A stretch of 64,000 nt of DNA from Celeribacter sp. HF31 (GCF_011806455.1 NZ_JAATOT010000006.1:62001-126000), one strand, 5' to 3'; shown: positions 1 through 8,972, numbered from the stretch's first letter. Numbers and translations: made by a program. The notes: generated from the letters alone by a model not told the origin.

Positions 1-49
1 CAAGACGCAGGGCGCTGTCGAGGATCTGGATGATCGTGAGATAGTCCAT
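1..49 (-). CDS. ABC transporter permease, N-terminal fragment (runs off the left edge)
   Basis: Only the first 16 codons are inside the window; the start is ATG at 49-47. The visible peptide (MDYLTIIQILDSALRL) is a typical N-terminus of the second permease of BMP-type nucleoside transporters. Its start lies 3 bp beyond the stop of the first permease, in the order ATPase, permease 1, permease 2. The assignment depends on this context and on the complete second cluster at 37983-42941, which also has two permeases. Nothing can be said about the rest of the protein. Confidence 0.7.
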   Translation of the reverse strand, partial: MDYLTIIQILDSALRL

Positions 50-52
50 GTC

Positions 53-1156
53 TTACGCCTCCTTCTTTTTGTTTTTGCCGAGCGCGACAAAGAGTTTTTC
101 GAGCGGCATGCGCACCATGTTGTCGAGCGCGCCGGTGAACATGATCACGAGCGCCTGAATGACGACGACCAGCTCGCGCGGGATCGATTCCCAGAACGAC
201 AGTTCGGCACCGCCTTGGTAGAGAAAGCCGAACAACAGCGCGGCCAGAAGGATGCCGATGGGGTGGTTGCGCCCCATGAGCGCCACCGCGATGCCGATGA
301 AACCGGCGCCTTCAACCGCGTTGTCGATCAGGCGCTCGGCCTCGCCCATGACGTTGTTGATCGCCATGAGACCGGCCAGACCGCCAGAGATCAGCATCGC
401 GATGATGACGATGCGCGAGGGGTTGATACCGGCGTATTTTGCCGCCGTTTCCGATTGGCCATAGGCGCGAATTTCATAGCCCAGGCGCGTTTTCCAGATC
501 AGAATCCAGAACAGGAACGTGCAGAGAAGCGCCACGAAGAACGCCATGTTGGCGGGCGCGTTTGGCGAGAAGTTGATGCCGAAAGGGGCCAGAATTTCCG
601 AGAAATTCGGCAGATGTGCCCCCTCAGGGAAGCGAGCACTTTCCGTGAGCATCGAACCGGGCACCTTGAGCACTTTGGTCAAGAGATAGCCCAGCAAGGC
701 CGCACCAATGTAGTTGAACATGATCGTGGTGATCACGATGTGGCTGCCGCGTTTGGCCTGAAGCCATGCGGGGATAAAGGCCCAGGCCGCGCCAAACAAA
801 GCACCGCCGATCATCGCCGCAGGCAGCGCGAGCATCCAATGCGGCCACGGCACAGCGAGACAGACAAGCGTCACGCCCAGCCCGCCCAGCATCGCCTGAC
901 CTTCGCCACCAATGTTGAACAAACGCGCGTGATAGGCGACGGCCACGGCGAGGCCCGTGAAGATGAAATTCGTGGCGTAATAGAGCGTATAGCTGATCCC
1001 GGAGGTCGAGCCGAAGGCGCCCTGCACCATGGTCTTGATTGCCACCACCGGGTCTTTGCCGATGGCCCAGATCACCAGACCGGAAAAGAAAAACGCCAGA
1101 AGGATGGAAATCAAAGGAATGAGGACGGCGTCCGCCCATTTCGGCATCTTGTTCAT
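53..1156 (-). CDS. BMP-type nucleoside/purine ABC transporter permease
   Basis: A 367-residue integral inner-membrane protein with about eight to ten hydrophobic segments. It is a BPD_transp_2 (RbsC/YufP-like) permease that forms the membrane channel of a nucleoside or purine importer. Family-like stretches include LFNIGGEGQAMLGGLG near residue 80 and AEGAGFIGIAVALMGRNHP near residue 285, where the cytoplasmic loop couples to the ATPase. The start overlaps the end of the upstream ATPase by 4 bp, which indicates translational coupling. The order binding protein, ATPase, permease, permease matches BmpA/YufNOPQ-type systems. The substrate is inferred from the family. Confidence 0.88.
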   Translation of the reverse strand: MNKMPKWADAVLIPLISILLAFFFSGLVIWAIGKDPVVAIKTMVQGAFGSTSGISYTLYYATNFIFTGLAVAVAYHARLFNIGGEGQAMLGGLGVTLVCLAVPWPHWMLALPAAMIGGALFGAAWAFIPAWLQAKRGSHIVITTIMFNYIGAALLGYLLTKVLKVPGSMLTESARFPEGAHLPNFSEILAPFGINFSPNAPANMAFFVALLCTFLFWILIWKTRLGYEIRAYGQSETAAKYAGINPSRIVIIAMLISGGLAGLMAINNVMGEAERLIDNAVEGAGFIGIAVALMGRNHPIGILLAALLFGFLYQGGAELSFWESIPRELVVVIQALVIMFTGALDNMVRMPLEKLFVALGKNKKKEA

Positions 1157-2739
1157 TGTGCCTTCTCCTCATCTGTAATCCCGGCCATCAACAGGCCAAG
1201 CTCGCCCTCGTTGGTCTCAGAAGGCAAACGCTCGCCCATGATCTGACCGTCGAACATGACGACGATCCGGTCCGAGAGCGACATAATCTCGTCAAGCTCC
1301 ACGGAGACCAAAAGGATCGCCTTGCCCTCATCGCGCAGCGCAACGATCTGTTGGTGGATGAACTCGATCGCGCCAATGTCCACACCGCGCGTCGGCTGGC
1401 CGATCAGCAAAAGATCAGGGTTGCGTTCGATCTCACGCGCCAGCACGATTTTCTGCTGGTTGCCGCCGGAGAAGGACTTGGCCTCCAGTTTCGGGTTCGG
1501 CGGGCGGACATCGAATTTGTCCATGCTCACCTGCGTCATCGCCTTGATCCCGGCATTGTCCATCAAAAGCGCATTCTTTTGATATTTCGGGTCGTGGTGA
1601 TAGCCGAACACCATGTTTTCCCAGGCCTGAAACTCAAGGATCAGCCCCTCATCGTGGCGGTCTTCGGGCACATGGGCAATGCCGCGCGCGCGTCGGGTCT
1701 GGCCGTTGGAATGCTTGCCGGAGAGATCAATCTCCTGACCGTTCATCAGGATTTTGCCTGTGCCGTTCTGATAGCCGCCCAGCACCTCAAGCAATTCGGT
1801 TTGACCGTTGCCCGCGACGCCACAGATGCCAAGGATTTCCCCTTGATGCACCGTCAAATCGATGCCTTTGACACGCCGAACGCCTTGTTCGTCGACGACC
1901 TCGAGGTTCTCGATCTTGATCACCGGCGCACCGGGCGTGGCGGGTTTCTTGTCGACGCGCAGCAAGACCTTGCGCCCGACCATCAGCTCGGCGAGCTCTT
2001 CGGGGGAGGTCTCCGCGGTCTTCACGGTGGCGGTCATTTCGCCACGGCGCATGACGGAGACGGTGTCGGTGATCTCCATGATTTCACGCAGTTTATGCGT
2101 GATCATGATGATGGTTTTGCCCTCTTTCTTCAGCCCTTCCAGAATGCGGAAGAGGTGATCGGCCTCGGCAGGTGTCAAAACGCCGGTGGGCTCGTCGAGG
2201 ATCAGGATGTCGGCCTGTCGATAGAGCGCCTTGAGAATCTCGACCCGCTGCTGGTGGCCCACGGAGAGGTCTTCGATCAAAGCGTCCGGATCGACGGACA
2301 ATTCATATTCGTCAGAGAGCTGTTTCAACAGCTTGCGGGCCTTGGCGAGCGAGGGTTTCAAAAGCCCACCGTCTTCAGCGCCCAGAATGACATTTTCCAG
2401 AACGGTGAAGTTTTCCACCAGTTTGAAATGCTGGAACACCATGCCGATGCCGGCGGCGATGGCCTCTTGGCTGTCGGTGATGTTCACCTCTTGGCCGTTG
2501 ATGAGGATCTGGCCCGCGTCCGCCTTGTAGAACCCGTAAAGGATCGACATCAGCGTCGATTTGCCCGCGCCGTTCTCGCCGATGATGCCATGGATCGAGC
2601 CCTTGGCGACCGAGATGGAGATGTCTTTATTGGCCTGAACCGGGCCGAAAGCCTTTGAAATCCCGCGCAATTCGATGGCGGGGGCGGAAGCGGTGGGGGC
2701 GACAGTCTCCTGCCGCCCCGCCTCGTTCTGAACGCTCAT
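1153..2739 (-). CDS. BMP-type nucleoside/purine ABC transporter ATP-binding protein (two fused NBDs)
   Basis: A 528-residue cytoplasmic ATPase with two nucleotide-binding domains in one chain, as in RbsA/MglA/YufO. The N-terminal domain has a full Walker A (GENGAGKST, near residue 55), a signature region (LSVGHQQRVE) and Walker B (ILILDEPT). The C-terminal domain has a degenerate P-loop (GVAGNGQTE) but a good signature (SFSGGNQQK), which is the usual asymmetry of the family. It lies 12 bp downstream of the binding-protein gene and overlaps the permease by 4 bp, so the genes form one operon. It would power uptake of a nucleoside or purine base. Confidence 0.92.
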   Translation of the reverse strand: MSVQNEAGRQETVAPTASAPAIELRGISKAFGPVQANKDISISVAKGSIHGIIGENGAGKSTLMSILYGFYKADAGQILINGQEVNITDSQEAIAAGIGMVFQHFKLVENFTVLENVILGAEDGGLLKPSLAKARKLLKQLSDEYELSVDPDALIEDLSVGHQQRVEILKALYRQADILILDEPTGVLTPAEADHLFRILEGLKKEGKTIIMITHKLREIMEITDTVSVMRRGEMTATVKTAETSPEELAELMVGRKVLLRVDKKPATPGAPVIKIENLEVVDEQGVRRVKGIDLTVHQGEILGICGVAGNGQTELLEVLGGYQNGTGKILMNGQEIDLSGKHSNGQTRRARGIAHVPEDRHDEGLILEFQAWENMVFGYHHDPKYQKNALLMDNAGIKAMTQVSMDKFDVRPPNPKLEAKSFSGGNQQKIVLAREIERNPDLLLIGQPTRGVDIGAIEFIHQQIVALRDEGKAILLVSVELDEIMSLSDRIVVMFDGQIMGERLPSETNEGELGLLMAGITDEEKAQ

Positions 2740-2751
2740 GCGACGCCCGCC

Positions 2752-3741
2752 TTAGTAAGCCGGGCAGGTTTCGTCGGACATGTAGTCGTGGACCACAACC
2801 TCGCCGGAGACGATTTTCGCGGTGGCGTCGTCCATGGCGGCTTTCATCTCGGGCGTGATCAGCGCTTCGTTGTATTCGTCGATGGCGGCGCCCACGCCGT
2901 CATTCGCCAGACCCATCACGAAGATGCCGGTTTCCAGATCTTCGCCCTGCATGAAGGCGTCGTAAACGGCGTTGTCGACGCGTTTGACCATGGAGGTCAG
3001 GACGTGGCCCGGTTGCAGGTAGTTCTGGTTGCTGTCCACACCGATGGCGAGCATATCCTCATCCGCTGCGGTTTGCAGAACGCCGAGGCCCGTGCCGCCA
3101 GCGGCCGCAAACACGACTTCGGAGCCAGCCGCTTTTTGAGCGCGGGTCAATTCGCCGCCCTTCACCGGGTCGTTCCAGGCCGCAGGCGTGGTGCCGGTCA
3201 TGTTGACGATGACATTGCCCTCGGGCTTCACGGATTTAAAGCCCTGCGCGTAGCCGCAAGCGAATTTCGAGATCAGCGGGATGTCCATGCCGCCGACGAA
3301 GGAGACGGTGTCGCCCTCTGCGGCGTAGGCGGCGGCGATGCCGACGAGGTAGGAGCCCTCATGTTCGTTGAACACCACGGAGCGCACGTTCGGCGCGTCG
3401 ACAACCATGTCGATAATGGCGAATTTGGTGTCCGGGAAATCGGCTGCCACGGTTTCAAGCGCGGTGGCAAAGGAGAAACCGGCCATGATGATCGGGTTGA
3501 AACCGTTCTCGGCAAAGCGACGCAGCGCCTGTTCCCGCTGGGCGTCGGATTGCAGTTCGACGTCACGATAGGACCCGCCGGTTTCGGCTTTCCAACGCTC
3601 GGCACCGTTGTATGAGCTTTCGTTGAAGGATTTGTCGAACTTGCCACCGAGGTCGAAAATGATCGCCGGATCGGCCAGAGCGGCACCGGAGGTCAGTGCA
3701 AGCGCTGCGGCGGCGCCGAGGAACGTGGTTTTCAGGGTCAT
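2752..3741 (-). CDS. BMP family ABC transporter substrate-binding protein
   Basis: A 329-residue periplasmic binding protein of the BMP/Med family (PnrA-like, nucleoside or purine ligands). The start at 3741 gives a clean signal peptide (MTLKTTFLGAAAALALTSGAALA) and has a GGGAG ribosome-binding site about 8 nt upstream; an ATG 51 bp further out gives an untypical leader. Family motifs include IIFDLGGKFDKSFNE near the mature N-terminus, AAYAAEGDTVSFVGGMD in the middle, and GVDSNQNYLQPGHVLTSMVK. There is no lipobox cysteine, so it is probably a soluble periplasmic protein. It is the first gene of the transporter operon and is paralogous to the protein at 37983-39065. Confidence 0.9.
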   Translation of the reverse strand: MTLKTTFLGAAAALALTSGAALADPAIIFDLGGKFDKSFNESSYNGAERWKAETGGSYRDVELQSDAQREQALRRFAENGFNPIIMAGFSFATALETVAADFPDTKFAIIDMVVDAPNVRSVVFNEHEGSYLVGIAAAYAAEGDTVSFVGGMDIPLISKFACGYAQGFKSVKPEGNVIVNMTGTTPAAWNDPVKGGELTRAQKAAGSEVVFAAAGGTGLGVLQTAADEDMLAIGVDSNQNYLQPGHVLTSMVKRVDNAVYDAFMQGEDLETGIFVMGLANDGVGAAIDEYNEALITPEMKAAMDDATAKIVSGEVVVHDYMSDETCPAY

Positions 3742-3852
3742 GAATGGTCTCCCGTTATATACTGGTCTTGGGATCGCCTCTAAGGACGTCACGACGCCTC
3801 AGTCGAAACCGTCACATGATGCGACCCATGTAAGCGAGCACAGTCTCGCCTT

Positions 3853-3878
3853 GGCAGGGATTAGGGCGCGTCCCTGCC
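3853..3878. repeat. Inverted repeat upstream of the BMP transporter operon
   Basis: GGCAGGGA and TCCCTGCC form a perfect 8-bp stem around a 10-nt loop, about 110 bp upstream of the binding-protein start. The 224-bp gap 3742-3965 holds no other structure I can name. The repeat could be an operator or a leader hairpin. No U-tract follows, so it is not an obvious intrinsic terminator. Confidence 0.4.
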
Positions 3879-3965
3879 GGAGGGTCAATACACATTTTTC
3901 CAAATTTGACCAAATGGTCGCCGATACCGGGGAGTTTCCCACAGACGCGACCCTATGACGTTGGG

Positions 3966-4397
3966 TTACGTATGTTTTATACGCTTTTCCATGACCAGAG
4001 CGTCGATCTTGGTTTTGTCCGGGGCGATGTAATAATTCTTGCGCCGACCGGATTCGCTATATCCCTCCGAGAGATAGAGGGAAATCGCCGCCTCGTTGTC
4101 GGCGGCCACCTCGAGAAAGGATTTGAGCGCGATCTGGCGATCCGCCTCTTTCTCATAGGCTTTCAATATCTTGCGGCCAAGCCCCTGACCGCGCGCCTCG
4201 GGCGCCACGGCGAGGGTCAACAACTCGGCCTCATGCGGGACATAGCGCCCAAGCGCAAAGGACGGGCCATCGCCGGCGACCAGAAACACGCCCTTCATAG
4301 ACAAAAGCCCCGCAAACTCGGTCGCGGACCAAGGGCGGGGCGTCTCAAAGCTCGCCGCGTGAATCTCGGCGAGCATTTCTGGAACGGTTTTGACCAC
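3966..4397 (-). CDS. GNAT family N-acetyltransferase (RimI-like)
   Basis: A 143-residue acetyl-CoA-dependent N-acetyltransferase. The acetyl-CoA binding motif A is clear (TLAVAPEARGQGLGRKIL, residues about 60-77), and it is followed by the ALKSFLEVAADNEAAISLY segment typical of RimI, which acetylates the N-terminus of ribosomal protein S18. The start is GTG at 4397, directly after the nfuA stop, so it is probably translated with nfuA. The usual neighbour tsaB is not adjacent in the window. RimI is the best family match, but the acceptor substrate cannot be read from the sequence. Confidence 0.75.
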   Translation of the reverse strand: MVKTVPEMLAEIHAASFETPRPWSATEFAGLLSMKGVFLVAGDGPSFALGRYVPHEAELLTLAVAPEARGQGLGRKILKAYEKEADRQIALKSFLEVAADNEAAISLYLSEGYSESGRRKNYYIAPDKTKIDALVMEKRIKHT

Positions 4398-4964
4398 TTA
4401 TGCTGCGACCGGGCGCACTTCGAGCACCTCGGGGATGTAGTGACGCAGCAGGTTCTCGATGCCCATTTTCAGGGTCAGCGTGGAGGACGGACAACCGGCA
4501 CAGGCGCCTTGCATGTGCAGGTAGACGATGCCGCGATCGAACCCGTGGAAGGTGATGTCGCCACCGTCTTGCGCCACAGCGGGACGCACGCGGGTGTCGA
4601 GCAACTCTTTGATCTGGGTGACAATCTCGCTGTCGGGGCCGTCATGATCGGCGTGGCCGCCAGAGGTGTCCGCGCCTTGACCGGCCATCACCGGCTCGCC
4701 GGATTGGAAATGCTCCATGATCGCGCCCAGAATCGCGGGTTTCACATGATCCCAATCGGTGTCCTCGTCTTTCGTCACGGTGACGAAATCGGAGCCGAAG
4801 AACACGCCCGTGACATGGCCGACCTTGAAGATGCGGCTGGCGAGCGGCGAGGCGCTTGCGGCCTCTTGGGTGGTGAAATCGGCGGTGCCCGCGTCCAGAA
4901 CGGTCTGGCCCGGCAGGAATTTCAAAGTGGCGGGGTTCGGCGTGGATTCGGTCTGGATGAACAT
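4398..4964 (-). CDS. nfuA: NfuA-type Fe-S cluster carrier (NifU family protein)
   Basis: A 188-residue protein with an N-terminal Nfu_N/scaffold domain (MFIQTESTPNPATLKFLPG) and a C-terminal NifU-like domain. That domain carries the CxxC motif in GACAGCPSSTLTLK (residues about 150-163), which holds a transferable 4Fe-4S cluster. It acts in the cytoplasm, delivering clusters to apo-proteins. Length and domain order match alphaproteobacterial NfuA/HIRIP5-like proteins. The GNAT gene follows with no gap. The 83-bp region upstream (4965-5047) is AT-richer and probably holds the promoter of the convergent pair's flank. Confidence 0.9.
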   Translation of the reverse strand: MFIQTESTPNPATLKFLPGQTVLDAGTADFTTQEAASASPLASRIFKVGHVTGVFFGSDFVTVTKDEDTDWDHVKPAILGAIMEHFQSGEPVMAGQGADTSGGHADHDGPDSEIVTQIKELLDTRVRPAVAQDGGDITFHGFDRGIVYLHMQGACAGCPSSTLTLKMGIENLLRHYIPEVLEVRPVAA

Positions 4965-5047
4965 GGCGCGTATTCCTTAGTAGACAGGTCGGATATGCGC
5001 CTTATGGCGCCGAAAGTCAATATTTAGAACGGTTCTAAAGAATAACG

Positions 5048-5512
5048 TCAGATGATCTGTTGTTCAAGCTTTGTCTCGGGAATGCCGCGCACTGCCCAAA
5101 ACGCCACCGCCTCCGGACCGATCGCATCCAGAACACGTTTAAGGTCGCGGTGATTGCAATGCCGCCAAAGCGCATAGGCCGTGGCGTCGATCACATTGAG
5201 CGGCGTGATGTTATGGTCCTTGCGCAGGGATTGCGCCTCGCGGATCAATTCGGAGCGCGTGCCAAAGGGCAGTGGGACCGCATCGACACGCCAGTTGTAA
5301 ACCAGCATGGCGCGCAGCGTCGAGGGCAACACATCGCCAAAGGCAATCACCTGCGGCGGGGTCAGGCGGCGGCGAAAACACTGCAACACGCCATCGACCG
5401 CCGTGTAGGTCATGTTGTCGCTCTCCATGATGTGGCCCATACGGCCCTTGGCGTCTTTTAGGAAGGATTTGAACTCCTTCTCCGAATGGCGATAGCTCCA
5501 TGGCATCGGCAT
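5048..5512 (-). CDS. DUF2267 domain-containing protein
   Basis: A 154-residue protein matching the DUF2267 family: helical, with a DNMTYTAVDGVLQCFRRRLT core and a DVLPSTLRAMLVYNWRVDA segment. No signal peptide or membrane segment is seen, so it is cytoplasmic. It overlaps the upstream universal stress protein stop by one base (TGATG) and is cotranslated with it. A second ATG lies two codons in, at 5506. In many bacteria DUF2267 proteins sit with stress genes; the function is unknown and I do not assign one. Confidence 0.8.
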   Translation of the reverse strand: MPMPWSYRHSEKEFKSFLKDAKGRMGHIMESDNMTYTAVDGVLQCFRRRLTPPQVIAFGDVLPSTLRAMLVYNWRVDAVPLPFGTRSELIREAQSLRKDHNITPLNVIDATAYALWRHCNHRDLKRVLDAIGPEAVAFWAVRGIPETKLEQQII

Positions 5513-5967
5513 CAGGTCACCGCTTCGAGGCGTTCTTTCGACATTTCGCCCGGTACGAGTGTCATGGGGATCGGCAGGAAACCCGCCTGTTTGGTCATCG
5601 CGGAGACAAGCGGGCCGGGGCCGGATTTCTCCGTGCCTGCGCCCAGCACGAGGACACCGATTTCCGGGTCTTCCTTGATCTGGGTGAGAATTTCATGCAC
5701 GGCCTCGCCTTCACGGATCACCAACTCGGGGTCGATGCCCTGACGGTCGCGCATCCATTTGGCGAAGACCTCGTAATGCGCCACGATCCGGTCGCGGGTC
5801 TCTTCGCGCATCAGATCGGCAACCCCGATCCAGTGGTTGAACTCTTCGGGCGGGATGATCGACAGGATGGTGACACCGCCGCCGGAGTTCGAGGCGCGCA
5901 TGGCGGCAAAGCGCATGGCGTTGAGACATTCGCGGCTGTCATCGAGGATCACGAGAAACTTGCGCAT
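5512..5967 (-). CDS. Universal stress protein (UspA family)
   Basis: A 151-residue UspA-fold protein. It starts at 5967 (MRKFLVILDDSRECLNAMRFA); an upstream in-frame ATG at 6078 would add an untypical 37-residue leader. The C-terminal part carries the ATP-binding type signature LVLGAGTEKSGPGPLVSAM (residues about 110-128), close to the G-2x-G-9x-G-S/T pattern. It is cytoplasmic and probably nucleotide-binding. It forms a two-gene operon with the DUF2267 gene. Confidence 0.88.
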   Translation of the reverse strand: MRKFLVILDDSRECLNAMRFAAMRASNSGGGVTILSIIPPEEFNHWIGVADLMREETRDRIVAHYEVFAKWMRDRQGIDPELVIREGEAVHEILTQIKEDPEIGVLVLGAGTEKSGPGPLVSAMTKQAGFLPIPMTLVPGEMSKERLEAVT

Positions 5968-6374
5968 GGGGGCCTCTTTGGTCGTGCTCTTAATAAGCTT
6001 AGGGGCAATTTCACGGCGATGATGACCGAGCCGGGCGCCAGACGCAACAGTTGGTAGATGTGATAGCCCCAGAGACAAGATGGAGAAAACCCCCGGCTTC
6101 GGGAAGCCGAGGGTTCAATGAGGGTCTGATCCGTCGGGGAAAATGATCAGAGCGTGCGCCTGACACAGGCGCGTGCGAGACGGGATCAGGCGGGGACAGG
6201 TCTGATTCTGAATCGCTTGCGTCCCTTGATAGGGTGGATTTGAAACCCTTATGTGACATCCCTGCTGCGGTTTCTCGCCTGTCGCGCGCGTCACCGCTTC
6301 GTGATTTGAAGGTGAGCGTGGATTTGGCGTCTCTTGGCGCAAAATCGCAGATGAAAACGCATGAGAGATATCCG
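5968..6374. other. Non-coding gap with a hairpin at 6088-6115
   Basis: This 407-bp gap lies between divergent genes (universal stress protein on minus, L,D-transpeptidase on plus). At 6088-6115 there is a 12-bp stem with one mismatch around a CGGG loop (AACCCCCGGCTT / AAGCCGAGGGTT). Read on the minus strand it is followed by TTTTCTCC, which resembles an intrinsic terminator, but no minus-strand gene ends here. Both promoters should lie in the gap; I cannot place them convincingly. Confidence 0.4.
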
Positions 6375-6959
6375 ATGTCCGAGATGAAACGCCGCCGCTT
6401 TCTGGCGCTAAGCCTTGCCACTCCTTTTCTGGCCCGCGCCGCCGCCGCCCAAGAGGCCGGGCTGACCTTGCCGGAGGAGCTGAAATCCACGGGGCCTGCG
6501 CGGCAGAATATTTCGAGCTTTCGCCGCATCGACTGGAAGGAGCATTTCGATGAGCTGGGGCAAGGCCGCATTGTCGCCGACACGGTGAGCCGGGCTTTGC
6601 ATTTCTGGGGCCCGGATGGCACCTACAAACTCTACCCGACCTCCGTGCCGATCTCCGACGAGCTGACCCGGCGCGGCTATACGGAGGTGATCCAGAAGGT
6701 GAAGAACCCGACCTGGACGCCGACGCCGTCGATGCGCGAACGTGATCCGAGCCTGCCGGTGACGGTGCCTGCGGGACCGCAGAACCCGCTCGGTGTGCGG
6801 GCGCTCTATCTGAGCTGGCAATATTACCGCATCCACGGCACCCACGACACGCGCAAGATCGGGCGGCGGTCGTCGGATGGCTGTATCGGGCTTTATAACG
6901 AGCAGATCGTGGACCTTTACGATCGCGTGAGCGTGGGGACGCAGGTTAAGCTGATCTGA
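6375..6959 (+). CDS. L,D-transpeptidase (YkuD domain), exported
   Basis: A 194-residue cell-wall enzyme. The N-terminus MSEMKRRRFLALSLATPFLA is followed by RAAAAQE, a twin-arginine-like or Sec signal with a candidate AAA cleavage site near residue 23. The YkuD catalytic motif is intact near the C-terminus: a conserved His-Gly-Thr (IHGTHD), then IGRRSSDGCIGLYN with the nucleophilic Cys. Such enzymes form 3-3 peptidoglycan cross-links or attach lipoproteins to peptidoglycan. The start at 6375 was chosen because it places the signal peptide at the N-terminus; MKTHERYP at 6351 is an alternative. It converges on trpS and shares a terminator with it. Confidence 0.88.
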   Translation: MSEMKRRRFLALSLATPFLARAAAAQEAGLTLPEELKSTGPARQNISSFRRIDWKEHFDELGQGRIVADTVSRALHFWGPDGTYKLYPTSVPISDELTRRGYTEVIQKVKNPTWTPTPSMRERDPSLPVTVPAGPQNPLGVRALYLSWQYYRIHGTHDTRKIGRRSSDGCIGLYNEQIVDLYDRVSVGTQVKLI

Positions 6960-6983
6960 GTATTTGGACTGCAATGAAGATGA

Positions 6984-7010
6984 AAAAGGGCGCCGCGATG
7001 GGCGCCCTTT
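6984..7010. terminator. Bidirectional intrinsic terminator between the L,D-transpeptidase gene and trpS
   Basis: AAAGGGCGCC and GGCGCCCTTT form a perfect 10-bp stem around a short GCGAT loop. A-rich and T-rich flanks on the two sides let it work on both strands. It lies 25 bp after the L,D-transpeptidase stop and 23 bp after the convergent trpS stop. Confidence 0.85.
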
Positions 7011-7032
7011 CGTGTTTGTTTGTGGGCCGCGT

Positions 7033-8049
7033 TCAGCGCACAAAGCCCATGATCTTGAAAGTTTCATCCAAGATCGGCTGAGCGATCTCATTGGCTTTAT
7101 CGGCGCCTTTCGCCATGATCCGGTCGATCTCCGCCGGGTCGTCCATCAGGCGTTTCATTTCGGTCGAGATCGGCGCCAGCTGCTCGACGGCAAGCTCGGC
7201 CAAAGCCGGTTTGAACTTGCCCCAGCCCTGACCGCCATATTCGGCCAGAACCGCTTCGCCGGTCATATTGGCGAGACCGGCGTAGATGTTGACGAGGTTG
7301 CGGGCCTCAGGACGGTCGGCAAGGCCTTCCATTTCTTCGGGAAGGACTTCCGGGTCGGTTTTCGACTTTTTGAACTTCTTGGCGATGGTGTCCGCGTCAT
7401 CGGTCATGTTGACGCGCTCCATGTCGCTTTCACCCGATTTGGACATTTTTTTGGTGCCGTCGCGCAGGTTCATCACCCGCATCGCCGGGCCTTCGATCAC
7501 AGGGACAGTTTCCGGGAAGAAATCGACCTTGTAATCGTGGTTGAATTTGTTGGCGATGTCGCGGGTCAGTTCGACGTGTTGTTTCTGATCCTCGCCCACG
7601 GGCACATGGGTCGCGTGGTACAAAAGAATGTCGGCCGCCATCAGGGACGGGTAGGCGTAGAGGCCAAGCGAGACGTTTTCGGCGTTCTTGCCCGCCTTGT
7701 CCTTAAACTGCGTCATGCGGTTCATCCAGCCGACACGGGCGACACAGTTGAACAGCCAGCCAAGCTCGGCATGGGCCGAAACGCGGGATTGGTTGAACAG
7801 GATCGATGTGTCGGGATCAATGCCCGCGGCGAGGTAGCCGGCGGCGACTTCACGGGTCGCATGGCGCAGGTCCTCGGGGCTTTGCCAGACGGTGATCGCG
7901 TGCATATCCACCACGCAATAGATGGTTTCGAACTCACCGCCCTGCATCCCCACGAAGCGTTTGATCGCCCCGAGGTAGTTGCCGAGAGTGAGCCCGCCCG
8001 AAGGCTTGATCCCCGAAAAGACGCGGGGGGTAAAGGCAGGCTTGTCCAT
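7033..8049 (-). CDS. trpS: Tryptophanyl-tRNA synthetase
   Basis: A 338-residue class I aminoacyl-tRNA synthetase that charges tRNA-Trp. The HIGH-equivalent region is [17 protein letters not shown] (residues 12-28), where TxGNxxGA replaces HIGH, and the KMSKS loop is KKMSKSGES near residue 205. Length is normal for bacterial TrpRS. The start at 8049 gives the family N-terminus ([18 protein letters not shown]); the reading frame stays open 363 bp upstream, but that part has no family character. It is monocistronic and divergent from the rhomboid-like gene. Confidence 0.95.
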   Translation of the reverse strand: MDKPAFTPRVFSGIKPSGGLTLGNYLGAIKRFVGMQGGEFETIYCVVDMHAITVWQSPEDLRHATREVAAGYLAAGIDPDTSILFNQSRVSAHAELGWLFNCVARVGWMNRMTQFKDKAGKNAENVSLGLYAYPSLMAADILLYHATHVPVGEDQKQHVELTRDIANKFNHDYKVDFFPETVPVIEGPAMRVMNLRDGTKKMSKSGESDMERVNMTDDADTIAKKFKKSKTDPEVLPEEMEGLADRPEARNLVNIYAGLANMTGEAVLAEYGGQGWGKFKPALAELAVEQLAPISTEMKRLMDDPAEIDRIMAKGADKANEIAQPILDETFKIMGFVR

Positions 8050-8127
8050 CTGGAACTCCGTCACTGGAATAATAGGTGCACATCGCTTACCTAGGCGGGA
8101 CGAGAGCGTCAAGGAAAGGCCCCAGTA

Positions 8128-8826
8128 ATGTCCGATGATCCCGAGTATTCCCGCCCGGAAGCGCCCTTTAATGCGCTGCCGCCGATGGTGATTGCCATTG
8201 CTTTGGTGCTGGGGGGCATTGAATTGGTGTTCCAGATCGGCACGCTTGGGCTGATCGGTGGGCCGGATGCCGTCGGCTGGCGGATCGGTGCGATGGAGAC
8301 CTACGGCTTTTTCGACTCGATCTTCGAGGCGATGCGGGCGCAGGGCTCCTGGCCTTTCGAACATCTCCGCCGGTTCTTCACCTACGCTTTCGTGCATTAT
8401 TCGATCACGCACGCGCTGATGGTCATCGTCTTCATCCTGGCGCTGGGCAAGATGGTGGGCGAGACCTTTGGCAATCTGGCGGTTCTGGTGATTTTCATCG
8501 TCTCGACTTTGGCCGGGTCTCTGGCGTTCGGATTGATCCTGAATGCCGCAACGCCCCTTTTAGGGGCCTATCCCGCCGCTTACGGGTATATCGGCGCCTA
8601 TACGTTCATCCTTTGGCTGGGGCTCGGGCAGATGCAGGAAAACCGCATGCGGGCCTTTACCCTCATCGGGTTTTTGATGGGCTTGCAGCTGGTTTACGGG
8701 CTGCTGTTCGGCGGCTCTGCCGAATGGGTCGCCGATCTGGCGGGTTTTGTGGCCGGGTTTGTCACCGCAGCTTTGCTGGTGCCCGGCGCCTTCGGTCGGA
8801 TTTTGATGCGGCTGCGTCAGCGGTAG
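8128..8826 (+). CDS. Rhomboid-fold membrane protein, predicted catalytically inactive
   Basis: A 232-residue polytopic membrane protein with about six transmembrane segments, matching the rhomboid family seen in Rhodobacteraceae. The early segment [19 protein letters not shown] carries the conserved F-x-H...H pattern. The expected GxSG serine motif is replaced by [12 protein letters not shown] (near residue 150), and the histidine of the last catalytic helix is replaced by DLAGFVAGF. It therefore looks like a pseudoprotease, probably with a chaperone-like or binding role in the inner membrane. The family call is from the overall pattern; the loss of catalytic residues is read directly. Confidence 0.75.
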   Translation: MSDDPEYSRPEAPFNALPPMVIAIALVLGGIELVFQIGTLGLIGGPDAVGWRIGAMETYGFFDSIFEAMRAQGSWPFEHLRRFFTYAFVHYSITHALMVIVFILALGKMVGETFGNLAVLVIFIVSTLAGSLAFGLILNAATPLLGAYPAAYGYIGAYTFILWLGLGQMQENRMRAFTLIGFLMGLQLVYGLLFGGSAEWVADLAGFVAGFVTAALLVPGAFGRILMRLRQR

Positions 8827-8882
8827 CTGGCGTTCCTTTTCTTGGCAGCAGATCTCCTTCTGCCCATGCCAAATCTTAACAG

Positions 8883-8913
8883 GCATTAAGGTTAATCTGA
8901 TTAACCTTAATGC
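8883..8913. repeat. Perfect 15-bp palindrome between convergent genes
   Basis: GCATTAAGGTTAATC and GATTAACCTTAATGC flank one central base. Four TTAA tetramers lie symmetrically inside. It sits in the 146-bp gap between the ends of the rhomboid-like gene and murJ. It may be a terminator hairpin, although no clear U-tract follows, or a protein-binding site. A weaker relative (GCATTAACCTTAATGC) lies near 34918. Confidence 0.5.
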
Positions 8914-8972
8914 TGGGTAAAAATGCCGGTTAAAATGAGATCACGGGGGACCTTGTCGGGCAGCGGCAAAAC

